Below are positions 26,949 through 35,672 of a DNA stretch of 64,000 bases, in pieces. The translations under genes and the position numbers were made by a program. Position 1 is the stretch's first letter; every line of letters starts with the position of its first letter. The stretch lies in assembly GCA_002415485.1 (NCBI GenBank), contig DHYU01000080.1:17187-81186 (forward strand). Direction: 5' to 3'. Under the pieces are notes generated by a model. That model was given only the letters and a program-made list of their open reading frames with translations. It searched no databases and had not been told where the DNA came from. Source of the DNA: Proteobacteria bacterium UBA5122. GTDB taxonomy: Bacteria > Pseudomonadota > Gammaproteobacteria > Tenderiales > Tenderiaceae.

Positions 26949-27632
26949 GTGAGCCTGACTCGCCGCCCTCTATTGGTGTTGATTGATCTGGACGGCACGC
27001 TGGTCGACAGTGTGCCGGACCTTGCCTTTTGTGTTGACGAGATGATGGTCGCGCTCGGCCGTGCCCCTTGGGGGATCGATAAGGTCCGTACCTGGGTCGG
27101 CAATGGTGTTGAGCGCCTGGTTATGCGCGCACTGACGGATACGCTGTGGGACGATCCTGCAGAGCATGATTTTCAGCAAGCGCTGCCGATCTTCATGCAG
27201 CTCTATGCGGATAACAATAGCGGACGCAGCTGTCTCTATCCTGGTGTCGTGGATGGTATCGATGCCCTTAAGGCCGCGGGGTATCGCGTCGGCTGTGTTA
27301 CCAACAAGGCAGAGGCCTTTACCGTGCCACTGTTAAAGGCGATGGGGATTTTTGATCGGTTTGATATCGTCGTCAGCGGCGATACGACGCCGAAAAAGAA
27401 ACCTGATCCGATGCCCCTGTTGTATGCGGCTGAAAAGCTGGATACGCGTGCAGAGGATTGTTTAATGGTTGGCGACTCCATGCATGATGTGCAGGCAGCG
27501 CGTAACGCTGGTTTCCAGGTGGTGTGCGTGCCTTACGGTTATAATCACGGGCATGATATCCGTGAGGCCAAACCCGATGCGGTGATCGATAGTTTGGCAG
27601 CACTAAAACCTCTGTTGGAGCAGGCGGCTTAG
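26949..27632 (+). CDS. gph: Phosphoglycolate phosphatase
   Basis: This HAD-family phosphatase (227 aa) has motif I LIDLDGTLVDS, motif II VTNKAE, and motif III/IV KKKPDP and MVGDSMHD. Gph hydrolyses 2-phosphoglycolate, made by RuBisCO oxygenation or DNA repair. The GTG at 26949 abuts the rpe TAA, a tight coupling. GlcF, for the next step of glycolate use, is encoded at 48.4 kb in this window. Confidence 0.93.
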   Translation: MSLTRRPLLVLIDLDGTLVDSVPDLAFCVDEMMVALGRAPWGIDKVRTWVGNGVERLVMRALTDTLWDDPAEHDFQQALPIFMQLYADNNSGRSCLYPGVVDGIDALKAAGYRVGCVTNKAEAFTVPLLKAMGIFDRFDIVVSGDTTPKKKPDPMPLLYAAEKLDTRAEDCLMVGDSMHDVQAARNAGFQVVCVPYGYNHGHDIREAKPDAVIDSLAALKPLLEQAA

Positions 27633-27635
27633 GTG

Positions 27636-27689
27636 ATGACTCCTTGTTTTATACATGCCTCCCATGGTGTTCATTGTTGGCGATGGTGA
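27636..27689 (+). CDS. Candidate trp leader peptide (17 residues)
   Basis: Between gph and trpE an ATG opens the short frame MTPCFIHASHGVHCWRW, ending in Trp-Arg-Trp directly before TGA. Two Trp codons in the last three sense codons, just upstream of trpE and overlapping a hairpin, are the hallmark of attenuation by leader-peptide stalling. The ribosome site is weak (AGGTG touches the ATG; a GTG one codon earlier is also in frame). No T run follows the hairpin, so control could be translational or the frame could be chance. Confidence 0.5.
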   Translation: MTPCFIHASHGVHCWRW

Positions 27690-27703
27690 AGCTGGGCTTC
27701 ACC
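27685..27703 (+). promoter_or_regulatory. Hairpin overlapping the trp leader stop codon
   Basis: GGTGAAGC (27685-27692), loop TGG, and GCTTCACC (27696-27703) form a perfect eight-pair stem. The 5' arm includes the last Trp codon and stop of the candidate leader, so a ribosome stalled there would melt it. It lies 38 bases before the trpE ATG. Confidence 0.5.
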
Positions 27704-27741
27704 TTGATCTCACATGAACACAATAATGGATGGTCTGCACA

Positions 27742-29214
27742 ATGAACCAACAACAGTTTTCCGCACTGGCGGCACAGGGTTATAACCGCATTCCGCTCAC
27801 CCGCGAGGTGATGGCGGATCTGGATACTCCGCTCAGCAGTTATCTCAAACTGGCCGATGGGCCATATTCATATCTACTCGAATCGGTTGAAGGCGGTGAG
27901 AAGTGGGGGCGTTACTCCATTATCGGTCTGCCATGCCGCACGGTTCTGCGCGCCCGTGGTCGCACCGTCACCATCGAGCATGAAGGTGAGGTGATCGGCA
28001 GTACCGAGGCGGATGATCCACTGGCTGTGATTGAGGCCTTCCGCGAAGAGTATCGAGTGCCCGAGGTCGAAGGTCTACCAGTGTTTGCCGGTGGTTTGGT
28101 CGGCTATTTTGGCTACGACACGGTGCGTTATATCGAGCCTCGATTGACGCGGGTTAACGAAGATCAGCTTGGTGTGCCTGACATCCTCTTGATGGTGTCG
28201 GATGAGTTGCTGGTGTTCGACAATCTGCGTGGTCGTATACATGTCGTGGTGCATGTCGACCCAAGTGTCGATGGCGCCTACGATCAAGGTGAACAACGTT
28301 TGACGGTGCTGGTTAAGCGTTTGCGTAACCAGACGATCACCCGCCAGGTCAGGCCACGTGGCCGCAAGGTATCCGAAGAAGACTTTGTTACCGGCTTCGG
28401 CAAACAGGCGTTCGAAGATGCGGTTGCGCGGATCAAACAATACGTGCTGGATGGCGATGCGATGCAGGTGGTGATTTCACAGCGTTTGAGCATCCAGTAC
28501 CACGCAGCGCCGTTGGACCTGTATCGAGCCTTGCGCGGCCTCAACCCTTCGCCCTACATGTTTTATCTGAATCTGGATGATTTCTTTGTCGCAGGTTCAT
28601 CGCCCGAGATCTTGGCGCGCTGCCAAAACGGTGAGATCACGGTGCGACCAATCGCAGGGACACGTCCGCGTGGCAAGACGCCACAAGAAGATGTGGCCTT
28701 GGAGCAGGATCTCTTGGCTGATCCCAAGGAGTTGGCTGAGCATCTGATGTTGATTGATCTAGGCCGTAACGATGTGGGGCGTGTGGCGGAGACCGGTACG
28801 GTCAAGGTCACAGACAAGATGATCGTCGAGCGCTATTCGCATGTAATGCACATCGTGTCCAATGTGACGGGCAAATTGAAGGCCGGGCTGAATGCAATGG
28901 ATGTATTGCGTGCCACCTTCCCTGCGGGGACCTTGTCAGGTGCACCGAAGATTCGCGCGATGGAGATCATCGATGAGCTTGAGCCTGTGAAGCGCGGCAT
29001 CTATGGTGGTGCGGTGGGTTATATTGGTTGGAACGGCAATATGGATACCGCAATCGCGATTCGAACCGCGGTGATCAAAGATGGCACCTTGCACATTCAA
29101 GCCGGTGCCGGTGTGGTCGCCGATTCGGTGCCACAAAACGAGTGGGACGAGACGATGAACAAGGGGCGTGCGATCTTTCGTGCGGTGGCCATGGCAGAGG
29201 CTGGGCTGGATTAA
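27742..29214 (+). CDS. trpE: Anthranilate synthase component I
   Basis: TrpE makes anthranilate from chorismate with ammonia from TrpG. Chorismate-binding motifs are complete: FYLNLDDFFVAGSSPEIL, RPIAGTRPRGKTPQED, LIDLGRNDVGRVAETG and PAGTLSGAPKIRAMEIIDEL (given as separate pieces). The feedback-site segment LDTPLSSYLKL near residue 30 is present. About 490 aa. ATG 27742 (MNQQQ) is preferred to ATG 27730, four codons earlier. trpG, its partner, is 10.6 kb away across the pilus-like block. Confidence 0.95.
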   Translation: MNQQQFSALAAQGYNRIPLTREVMADLDTPLSSYLKLADGPYSYLLESVEGGEKWGRYSIIGLPCRTVLRARGRTVTIEHEGEVIGSTEADDPLAVIEAFREEYRVPEVEGLPVFAGGLVGYFGYDTVRYIEPRLTRVNEDQLGVPDILLMVSDELLVFDNLRGRIHVVVHVDPSVDGAYDQGEQRLTVLVKRLRNQTITRQVRPRGRKVSEEDFVTGFGKQAFEDAVARIKQYVLDGDAMQVVISQRLSIQYHAAPLDLYRALRGLNPSPYMFYLNLDDFFVAGSSPEILARCQNGEITVRPIAGTRPRGKTPQEDVALEQDLLADPKELAEHLMLIDLGRNDVGRVAETGTVKVTDKMIVERYSHVMHIVSNVTGKLKAGLNAMDVLRATFPAGTLSGAPKIRAMEIIDELEPVKRGIYGGAVGYIGWNGNMDTAIAIRTAVIKDGTLHIQAGAGVVADSVPQNEWDETMNKGRAIFRAVAMAEAGLD

Positions 29215-29252
29215 ATTCGTCTGTAATTCGTTTCGTTGCGTGTCCTGAAAAG

Positions 29253-29286
29253 CCCTGTCGAGTGGTATTGCTCGGCAGGGTTTTTT
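29253..29286 (+). terminator. Terminator after trpE
   Basis: CCCTGTCGAG (29253-29262) pairs with CTCGGCAGGG (29271-29280), ten pairs with one G-T wobble, followed by TTTTTT. Confidence 0.88.
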
Positions 29287-29424
29287 ATTTCGTTCCGAAG
29301 CGCGTGCGCACTGCAATGACGTATATGTTTTTGCCGAAACAGACTTTTATCGCTACTATCTTGTTTTTACGCAGTTTGCGATATGTGGTGTGTTGCCAGT
29401 GATGCTGTTACGAAGACTGATCAT

Positions 29425-30354
29425 ATGAAAAAAACGACCTTGTTATTAAAACTGAGTGCGCTATGTAGTGTGATGGTTATGCTCTATGGCTGTTCGGGTG
29501 GTGTTGTGAAAACCGGTTCAGGCATGGGGGCGTCGGCCGAGCTGGTTGAGGCTGGCTTGTGCGATCCTGAATTGGGCGCGCCATTTTCATATCGAAAGAA
29601 AATTGCAATACTGGCTGCGGATATTAGTGACTTGCAGCAAGCCAGCGATATGCCGGGGCTGGATGTTGCGTGGTCACGCAATATGCAGCAGCAGCTAGAG
29701 GCAACGGGACGTTTTATCCCTGTGGATGCGAGCAATCAGCGGCTACATGTCGGAGAGGCGCAGCAGGAATGGATCAAATCGTTGGCTGAAAAGATCGATG
29801 CTCAATTTATTATAGCCATTGATTTTGAGAATTTGCATGTCAGCCGGAGTCAGATGGGGAGTGGCAATTACGCGATTGCGCTACCGGGTATGCGGCGCCA
29901 GCTGAATGTGGCCATGTCCATATATGATGGTTATTCAGGCGGGCGCATGACAGGTTTTGCATATGGTGCCCAAGTCTCTGGTTTTGAAGGTGATGTCATC
30001 AATCCACAGGGGCAGCCGGTACTAAAAGGACAGTTTCTGGAGTCTGAGTTGGGCACCGCCTTGGCGGAGATAATGTCCAATCAGGTCGCCGATATTGAAG
30101 CACAGATGGCATGTTTGCCGTTGATGGCGCGGGTGTCAAAGTTTATGAGTGGTGAAATTTATGTTGATCTACCCGGCGCGGCAGGTGTAATGCCTGGCGA
30201 TACCCTTCACCTGTTCCGCCAATTTGGAAAGGTAGATACTCCTCTAGGGCCGGTTGAGGTTGTTAGGGTCTTTCCTGAGTCGTTGGTGGTGGTTGCTAAA
30301 GGTGGAGAGCCGAGTTTGAGTTATAGCCCGGGGATGTTGGTGAGAGCTTGGTAA
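29425..30354 (+). CDS. Outer-membrane-type lipoprotein with FlgT-like C-terminal part
   Basis: The protein (309 aa) has a lipoprotein signal MKKTTLLLKLSALCSVMVM with lipobox LYGC. The middle (KKIAILAADISDLQQ, WSRNMQQQLEATGRF, IDAQFIIAIDFENL) resembles a periplasmic alpha/beta domain, and the C-terminal PGAAGVMPGDTLHLFRQFGKVDTPLGPVEV resembles the SH3-like end of FlgT, a flagellar basal-body protein. No flagellar genes are nearby. It is upstream of the chaperone gene (45 bases), so a role in pilus assembly or anchoring is inferred. The ATG 29425 is chosen for the signal peptide. Confidence 0.65.
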   Translation: MKKTTLLLKLSALCSVMVMLYGCSGGVVKTGSGMGASAELVEAGLCDPELGAPFSYRKKIAILAADISDLQQASDMPGLDVAWSRNMQQQLEATGRFIPVDASNQRLHVGEAQQEWIKSLAEKIDAQFIIAIDFENLHVSRSQMGSGNYAIALPGMRRQLNVAMSIYDGYSGGRMTGFAYGAQVSGFEGDVINPQGQPVLKGQFLESELGTALAEIMSNQVADIEAQMACLPLMARVSKFMSGEIYVDLPGAAGVMPGDTLHLFRQFGKVDTPLGPVEVVRVFPESLVVVAKGGEPSLSYSPGMLVRAW

Positions 30355-30399
30355 AGAGGCTGGGCTGTTTCGTTTACAAAGAAAATGTGAGGGGTTGTT

Positions 30400-31257
30400 A
30401 TGAGTGTTTGCATGGGGCGAAAATTAAAACAGTTCGTTGTAGGAGGTGTGGCGCTTATTGCACTTGGTGTGTCTTCAGTATTGCAGGCCGAGGCTTTGGT
30501 GAGTCCGGTTCGTTTGTTTCTGGATGAAAATACTACACGTGCAGTGGCGATCCTTAACAACCCCAGCAAAGGGGAGCGCACCTATCGTCTCGGTTGGGTT
30601 GAAAATAAGATGGATGAGGGCGGGACTCAAACACCCTATGGGCCAGATGGTATTGTCCAGCATGCGACTGCGAGTCAATTTCTTAGATATTCCCCTCGTC
30701 AAATTGTGGTGCCGCCGGGCGGGAGTCAAACGGTCAGGATAGATTTCCGGCCGCCGAAAAATATGTCCCCCGGTGAGTATCGATCTCACTTAAACTTTCA
30801 GGTGGTGCCGGAGGTGTCTGAGCCACACAGTATGTCAAAAATTGGCTCAGACTCAGAGGGAATCAGCGTGGTGTTGGCCATGCAGTTGTCTATTTCGATT
30901 CCAGTGATATTGCGTTATCAGGTAACAGATGCGCCTCAGGTGACGATTGGTGAGGTAGTCCGCTTGCCGGTAGAGACAGGAGCTCAGCCCAGAATGGCCA
31001 TCACGCTTGAGCGTGCAGGGCAGGCTAGTAGTTATGGTGCAATCGTGGTCGAAATGCAGCGCAATGCAAACTCTCCAGTGGAACTGATTGGTGAGGTAAG
31101 CGGTATCAATATCTATGCGGATGCAGAGCGGCGGCGTGTTGATGTACCGCTCAGAGATTCGGGGGTGCCATCTGGCGCATGGATCCGGGTGGCTTATGTG
31201 GGGTTGGAAGAATACCAGGGGCATGTATTTGCTGAGAAGGTGATGCAACTGCCGTAG
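30400..31257 (+). CDS. PapD-like periplasmic pilus chaperone
   Basis: A signal peptide (to about SVLQAEA, residue 29) precedes a two-domain immunoglobulin-like chaperone of 285 aa in total. Domain 1 shows LVSPVRLFLDENTTRAVAILNNPSKGERTYRLGW in successive short pieces, and the G1-like strand LRYSPRQIVVPPGGSQTVRI with the RxxxP pattern of pilus chaperones. The loop before domain 2 is long (SEPHSMSKIGSDSEG). Such chaperones hold pilin subunits by donor-strand complementation. The DUF4402 subunit genes follow. Confidence 0.85.
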   Translation: MSVCMGRKLKQFVVGGVALIALGVSSVLQAEALVSPVRLFLDENTTRAVAILNNPSKGERTYRLGWVENKMDEGGTQTPYGPDGIVQHATASQFLRYSPRQIVVPPGGSQTVRIDFRPPKNMSPGEYRSHLNFQVVPEVSEPHSMSKIGSDSEGISVVLAMQLSISIPVILRYQVTDAPQVTIGEVVRLPVETGAQPRMAITLERAGQASSYGAIVVEMQRNANSPVELIGEVSGINIYADAERRRVDVPLRDSGVPSGAWIRVAYVGLEEYQGHVFAEKVMQLP

Positions 31258-31439
31258 GCGGGGGTATGTGGCTGAAACTAAAGGATTTGTTATTGGATCG
31301 CGCAGAGAGGGTTAAAAATATTTAACTAATTGCTAAAGGTTTGTTGTGGATTGAGCGATATCTTCCTTGGCAGCGGTAAATTTGCAGGGTGCAAATATCC
31401 GCTAAATACAAAAGCAAGAAAGAAATTATGGAGATTCTC

Positions 31440-32093
31440 ATGAAGCTGAATTCTTTTTCTAAACAAGCGATTGGCCTGGGAGCTGTTGTTGCGTTGGGCT
31501 TTGGGGTGGTTGGTACAGCATCAGCAAACACGCCTTTTAACGTAAATGCGACTGTGCAGAATGCACTGGTTGTCACCAATGTGAATGATATGAATTTGGG
31601 TACGGTGTTTGCGACTAAGGCAAGTACTGGTTTTTATCGTTACATGACCTTGTCTCCTGCAGGTACGTTTAATAACTCTCTGGGTAGTGCTGCAACGACC
31701 CTGATTAGTTTGGGTGGCGCGGCCGCAGCGACCGGCAGTGTGAATGCCCTGACCACTGCGCCATTTACCGTAGTATTGCCGACTGTAACAGCTAACTTGG
31801 TAAACACTGGTGATGCTACATACACTCTTACCGGCTCGGCGGTTGATGTACAGAGCTTATCGAGCCCTGCCACTTCTGCCCGATTCACGCTGGTGAATTT
31901 CCGCGCCGGGAATCCCACCAATGGGACTGCAGATACGGGCTGTTCTACCGCAAGCTCATGTCAGATTACTCCAGCGGCAACAGGTGCGGTTACCTTTAAG
32001 ATAGGGGCTACGTTAGTGACCGGGCAGAATGCGCAAACTGATTTTGTAACCGGAGCATATCAGGGAACATTTAATGTTAGCGCAACATACTAG
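31440..32093 (+). CDS. DUF4402 pilin-like secreted protein, probable major subunit
   Basis: The 217-residue protein has a signal peptide (ending TASANT) and a DUF4402-type beta-rich domain. The N-terminal FNVNATVQNALVV alternates polar and hydrophobic residues like a donor strand, one Cys pair (GCSTASSC) could form a disulfide, and the end GAYQGTFNVSATY has the aromatic C-terminus of chaperone-bound subunits. ATG 31440 follows GGAG (31429-31432). A strong terminator right after the gene and the separate leader (31258-31439) fit high expression as the major subunit. Function inferred. Confidence 0.72.
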   Translation: MKLNSFSKQAIGLGAVVALGFGVVGTASANTPFNVNATVQNALVVTNVNDMNLGTVFATKASTGFYRYMTLSPAGTFNNSLGSAATTLISLGGAAAATGSVNALTTAPFTVVLPTVTANLVNTGDATYTLTGSAVDVQSLSSPATSARFTLVNFRAGNPTNGTADTGCSTASSCQITPAATGAVTFKIGATLVTGQNAQTDFVTGAYQGTFNVSATY

Positions 32094-32116
32094 TTCGACA
32101 CGTTAGGTCGATGTTG

Positions 32117-32147
32117 AAGCGGGGGCTTTTATAGCCCCCGCTTTTTT
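32117..32147 (+). terminator. Terminator after the DUF4402 major subunit gene
   Basis: AAGCGGGGGCT (32117-32127) and AGCCCCCGCTT (32133-32143) pair perfectly over an 11-base stem followed by a T run. It would lower expression of the downstream tandem-domain gene relative to the major subunit. Confidence 0.92.
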
Positions 32148-32194
32148 GTTTATATAGTGCAGTAAATTTGCTTTCAGTGGAGAGAGGGAGAGGA

Positions 32195-33193
32195 GTGATC
32201 ATTCCTAAGGGGCTTGGTTCGTCAGTGGGGGCTGTGAGGATATTTGTAGCTCAACTATTGCTTGTTGTGACTCTATTTCAGGGGGCATGGGCTGCGCCTG
32301 TGATTACTCCGCAGGTAGCGCTGGGATTTGGTGAAATAGCGTTGCGATCTAACAATGCGATCATCTCAATGGCGGTCTCAAATTCGGGAGCGGTGACTCC
32401 TGGCAACAGCCAGATCATTCCGTTGGGAGGGGCTGTTAGAGGTGAGTATCGATTGACGGGATTTCCCCCAAATACCGTGTTGAGCTTTGAGTGGGATGAT
32501 GCCCAGTTGAGTTATGCGGGACAGATGCATCCAGAGTTTCTTACGGTTACAGCCTATACGCCAACAGCTGCAACGACCAATGGTGCGGGTGAAGCTGTGG
32601 TTTATCTAGGGGCAACGATAAAAACCAGTGGTACGGGCGCTATGTATAATGACGGCACTTATAGCGCAGTAACAGCAATGCGGGTTACCTACTGGTCGGA
32701 GTCCTTCGGCCAGTTTATTACTCATTCTGATGCGGTAATCTTCCAGGCTGTGCTGCAATCTACGATTTCCGTCACTCAGCAACAGGGGCTTTCATTTGGT
32801 TATGTGGCTGCAAACTCAGATCCGGCCTTAACAGCCACTCTGCGCATTAGACCGAATGGAACCACCAGTGAGATCCCGGCAGGAAGTGCTCGTATTCGTC
32901 ATTTGGGGGGGGCAGTGCCTGCGATCATGCAGATAAGTGGCGCTGCGCCAAATACTCAAATCAGTATTACCCCTGATCCTGGTTCAGTCTTGTTAATCCA
33001 TATCGCACAAGGAACAGGAGTACCCCAGTTTGTTGTTAGAAGTTTGGAGGCGGATCCATCTCCAACGGGGATAACGGATAGTAACGGTGCGTTACTTGTT
33101 AAAGTAGGAGCTGTGCTCGAAACACAGGCGACCACAAGTGCTTATGTGGCAGGTTCGTATAGCGGGGTCCATTCAATTACCATTAGTTACTAG
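32195..33193 (+). CDS. Tandem DUF4402-like protein, candidate minor pilin or tip adhesin
   Basis: From GTG 32195 the 332-residue product has a signal peptide (VRIFVAQLLLVVTLFQGAWAA) and two similar beta-rich modules: ITPQVALGFGEIAL to MRVTYWS, and ISVTQQQGLSFGYVAANSD to the end. The ending GSYSGVHSITISY repeats the pattern of the major subunit ending. An upstream in-frame TTG at 32168 would extend it by nine residues; the GTG has GGGAG just upstream. Two subunit-like domains with the last in assembly-competent form suggests a tip or adaptor protein; no function is proven. Confidence 0.62.
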   Translation: MIIPKGLGSSVGAVRIFVAQLLLVVTLFQGAWAAPVITPQVALGFGEIALRSNNAIISMAVSNSGAVTPGNSQIIPLGGAVRGEYRLTGFPPNTVLSFEWDDAQLSYAGQMHPEFLTVTAYTPTAATTNGAGEAVVYLGATIKTSGTGAMYNDGTYSAVTAMRVTYWSESFGQFITHSDAVIFQAVLQSTISVTQQQGLSFGYVAANSDPALTATLRIRPNGTTSEIPAGSARIRHLGGAVPAIMQISGAAPNTQISITPDPGSVLLIHIAQGTGVPQFVVRSLEADPSPTGITDSNGALLVKVGAVLETQATTSAYVAGSYSGVHSITISY

Positions 33194-33439
33194 CGACTGA
33201 CTTATGTTTAGTGAGTTATACCCGGGTATATCGGGCCAGGGCGGGTTATGCAGGGGAGAGGCTATTGGGGGGAGCAATGCTCGAAGCCTTTCTTTGCGTT
33301 TTCTTGGTGGATGTCAGGTATTGCTTGTAATGGTGTTATTTGAATTGCGAAACAGGGCCATGCATCTCTTTGGGTAATGATCTCGGAACAAGTTCAGTGT
33401 GACGTTGTTGCGGATTTTGGTGAATGTATTTGTTTCATG

Positions 33440-33455
33440 ATCAAAATATTTTGAT
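33440..33455. promoter_or_regulatory. Perfect 16-base palindrome, candidate operator
   Basis: ATCAAAATATTTTGAT reads the same on both strands. It is located 210 bases before the O-ligase gene. The outer bases recall half-sites of FNR/CRP-type or helix-turn-helix repressors but the spacing does not match the FNR consensus. Confidence 0.35.
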
Positions 33456-33519
33456 GTGATGGATTATTATATCGGCGTTGCGTTTATCGTTCAGTATGGT
33501 CATTGCTCGTGATATTGAA

Positions 33520-33529
33520 TGATTAATCA
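33520..33529. promoter_or_regulatory. Palindrome TGATTAATCA
   Basis: A 10-base perfect palindrome within an imperfect longer symmetry (TATTGA before it, TCAATA overlapping its end), 136 bases before the O-ligase start. It could be a second operator; length alone makes chance possible. Confidence 0.25.
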
Positions 33530-33665
33530 ATATTCAGGTTTGAATGTGGCGCCAAGAAGTTTTTTTCTTGCAAGAATGGTCATTATCGGGCGGCTTCCAA
33601 GGTGGTTATGAAGCGGTCTTTTGTGGTGAGTATTGTTATCAATCTTTAGTGGAGAATGTGTCGTA

Positions 33666-35579
33666 ATGATACTTGCCCAGCTACCTATTTTCAGAGAATG
33701 CGGCCAAGCAAAGCCGGTTTCGGTTCTGGTTGCGGCCTTGTTCTTCTTGAGTCTTGTAGCATCATTGTTTTTTAATGGTATGCAGGGACAGTATTTCTCT
33801 CTATCTATGAGTTTGTTGATGGTTGCGGTGTCAGTCGCTGTTTTGGCTGGCGCTAAAGCAAGAGCAGATTTGCCAAAAACGCCACTACTTCTTTCATTGT
33901 TGGCATATGTTGGCTGGCTTGTGCTTAGTGTGTTGTGGTCTCCCATTCCTTATCTAAGCATCACCTATTGTTGGCTGTTGTCTGTGCCGCTTTTGATTTT
34001 ATTTATTCTGTATTTGATGCCCGATGGCAATCTTGTCTGGCGATATATTTGGCAGTTGTTGTTTGTGGTCGGGGTTGGGCTCATGGGGATGGGGCTTTAT
34101 CAATATTTCTGGCTTGATCATTTCCCGACGGCAACTTTTATTAATAAAAATTCTTTGGCGGCTGCTTTGGTAGCGCTGGTTTTTGTTGCGATTAGTAGGG
34201 CAGTGCTGGCTATGCAGCATTGGGGTTTCTTTGTTTTTTTGACAACGGCTTCTTTGTTAATTGGATTGATAGGCAGTCGGGGGGCCTTTCTTGGTCTGGC
34301 CTTGGGTTTGGTTGTGTTGTTAGCGTTGGCCATTGTTATCGCATCAGTCCGGCGTTCTATGTTTATAAATTTCCTGGCAGTGGCAATTGGTTTGGTTGTT
34401 TCGAATTTGCCGATAGTGAATCTTAGAGGTAGCTTAATTACGGATCGCTTGGAGGCTCTCTCTGATCCATATAGCGCAGGTAGTGATCGGTTTCTAATTT
34501 GGCAGCAGTCGTTGAACATGGCGTTGAGCAAGCCGTTGGAAGGGTTTGGTCTGGGGACGTATTGGCAATTTTGGCCGCAATGGCGTGATCCCGCAGATGG
34601 TACATCGGGTTTTTGGGCGCATAATGACTTTCTTCATTTATGGGTTGAGGGTGGACTGATTGCAGTTGTGTTGTTATTGCTTGTTCATGTGCTGGTGGCG
34701 CGAGCAGTTTGGCAGATTGTAAAAAGCAGCAAGCGTTCTGAGAGCGAAAAGGTTGAAAGTGTTGTTTTATTTGCAGGATTGTTGGCGGTGGCTATTCACG
34801 CGCAGTTCACCTTTAACTATTACAACTTGCCCATACTCATCATGCTGTCATTGATGTTGGCCCGCATTTCACGGATATGGTTGGATAGCGCTGCTTGTGA
34901 GGTTCGTCGGTTGTCAGTTGGAGCGGCGCGTTTTGCAATTCCGGCCGCAACTTTTTTTGCGATTATATATTTTGGCATGACAGGCTGGAGTCAAGTGGTG
35001 TTTGAAAACGCAATAAAGCTGATGCGTTCAGGGCAGTTCCAGGAAGCCGAGCAACAATTTGTTCGTGCTCAATCCTTGTGGGGTGGGCCGGATATGTTTT
35101 ATTACACACATGGCTTACTAAAAGAGCAGCAATTTGTTGCGACGCCTGCCGAGAATGTAGTTGTTCGGCAACAATTCTTTGCCGAAGGGATGGCTTTGTT
35201 TGAAAGGGCTATTAATATTAGTTCTGTTAGGCCCGTGCCGTATTTCTTGCGTGCTCGATTGAGAGTTCAGGCCGCAGAGTTGGCGGGGGAGAGCTGGTTG
35301 GCAGATGCAGAGTCGGATTTTAAACAGGCCTTAGCAGTAGATCCACGTTATATTGAAGCAAGAGTAACCTTGGCTAATATATATGCGGTTACTAATAGAC
35401 AAGGTGAGGCTGATGCCTTGTTGGAGCAAGGAAGTGCCCAGCTTTACAATTTCGACACTCCTAGTTTACTCACCTATTATCAGATGTTAATACAGGCTCG
35501 GTTGCGGGCTGGGGATGTGGTTGCCATTAATGAAGTCGTTGAACGATACAATCAGGTTAGAGCTCATTTGAGGCATTAG
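33666..35579 (+). CDS. O-antigen ligase/Wzy family membrane protein with TPR tail
   Basis: The 637-residue protein has about twelve membrane helices (residues 20-440) and a periplasmic loop with GSDRFLIWQQSLNMALSKP (near 272) and FWAHNDFLHLWVEGG (near 318), the region conserved in O-antigen ligases, Wzy polymerases and PglL-type pilin oligosaccharyltransferases. After a last helix (about 421-440) come TPR-like helices (SGQFQEAEQQFVRAQSL, EARVTLANIYAV). ATG 33666 follows GGAGA. Located among pilin-like genes it may glycosylate a subunit; it might instead serve lipopolysaccharide or a polysaccharide. Confidence 0.78.
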   Translation: MILAQLPIFRECGQAKPVSVLVAALFFLSLVASLFFNGMQGQYFSLSMSLLMVAVSVAVLAGAKARADLPKTPLLLSLLAYVGWLVLSVLWSPIPYLSITYCWLLSVPLLILFILYLMPDGNLVWRYIWQLLFVVGVGLMGMGLYQYFWLDHFPTATFINKNSLAAALVALVFVAISRAVLAMQHWGFFVFLTTASLLIGLIGSRGAFLGLALGLVVLLALAIVIASVRRSMFINFLAVAIGLVVSNLPIVNLRGSLITDRLEALSDPYSAGSDRFLIWQQSLNMALSKPLEGFGLGTYWQFWPQWRDPADGTSGFWAHNDFLHLWVEGGLIAVVLLLLVHVLVARAVWQIVKSSKRSESEKVESVVLFAGLLAVAIHAQFTFNYYNLPILIMLSLMLARISRIWLDSAACEVRRLSVGAARFAIPAATFFAIIYFGMTGWSQVVFENAIKLMRSGQFQEAEQQFVRAQSLWGGPDMFYYTHGLLKEQQFVATPAENVVVRQQFFAEGMALFERAINISSVRPVPYFLRARLRVQAAELAGESWLADAESDFKQALAVDPRYIEARVTLANIYAVTNRQGEADALLEQGSAQLYNFDTPSLLTYYQMLIQARLRAGDVVAINEVVERYNQVRAHLRH

Positions 35580-35672
35580 CCGAGAATGCTCAATGTTGGG
35601 ATGGTGTGGCAATCCTAGCATGGGAGGTTTGCGCCTCCACCCTTATAGTTTTCCAGGGGAAAGTGTAAGGGC

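Larger units (their letters stand above)
33194..33665 (+). other. Intergenic region before the O-ligase gene, with palindromes
   Basis: No gene is seen in these 472 bases. They hold a perfect 16-base palindrome (33440-33455), a 10-base palindrome (33520-33529) and a short hairpin CAAGAA/TTCTTG (33553-33570). The region is A+T-rich and probably contains the promoter of the downstream gene, but no clear -35/-10 pair was fixed. Confidence 0.5.

Noticed and set aside
29425..30354. Flagellar gene flgT
   Set aside because: Only the C-terminal part resembles FlgT, no flagellar genes are near, and the neighbours are pilus-like.
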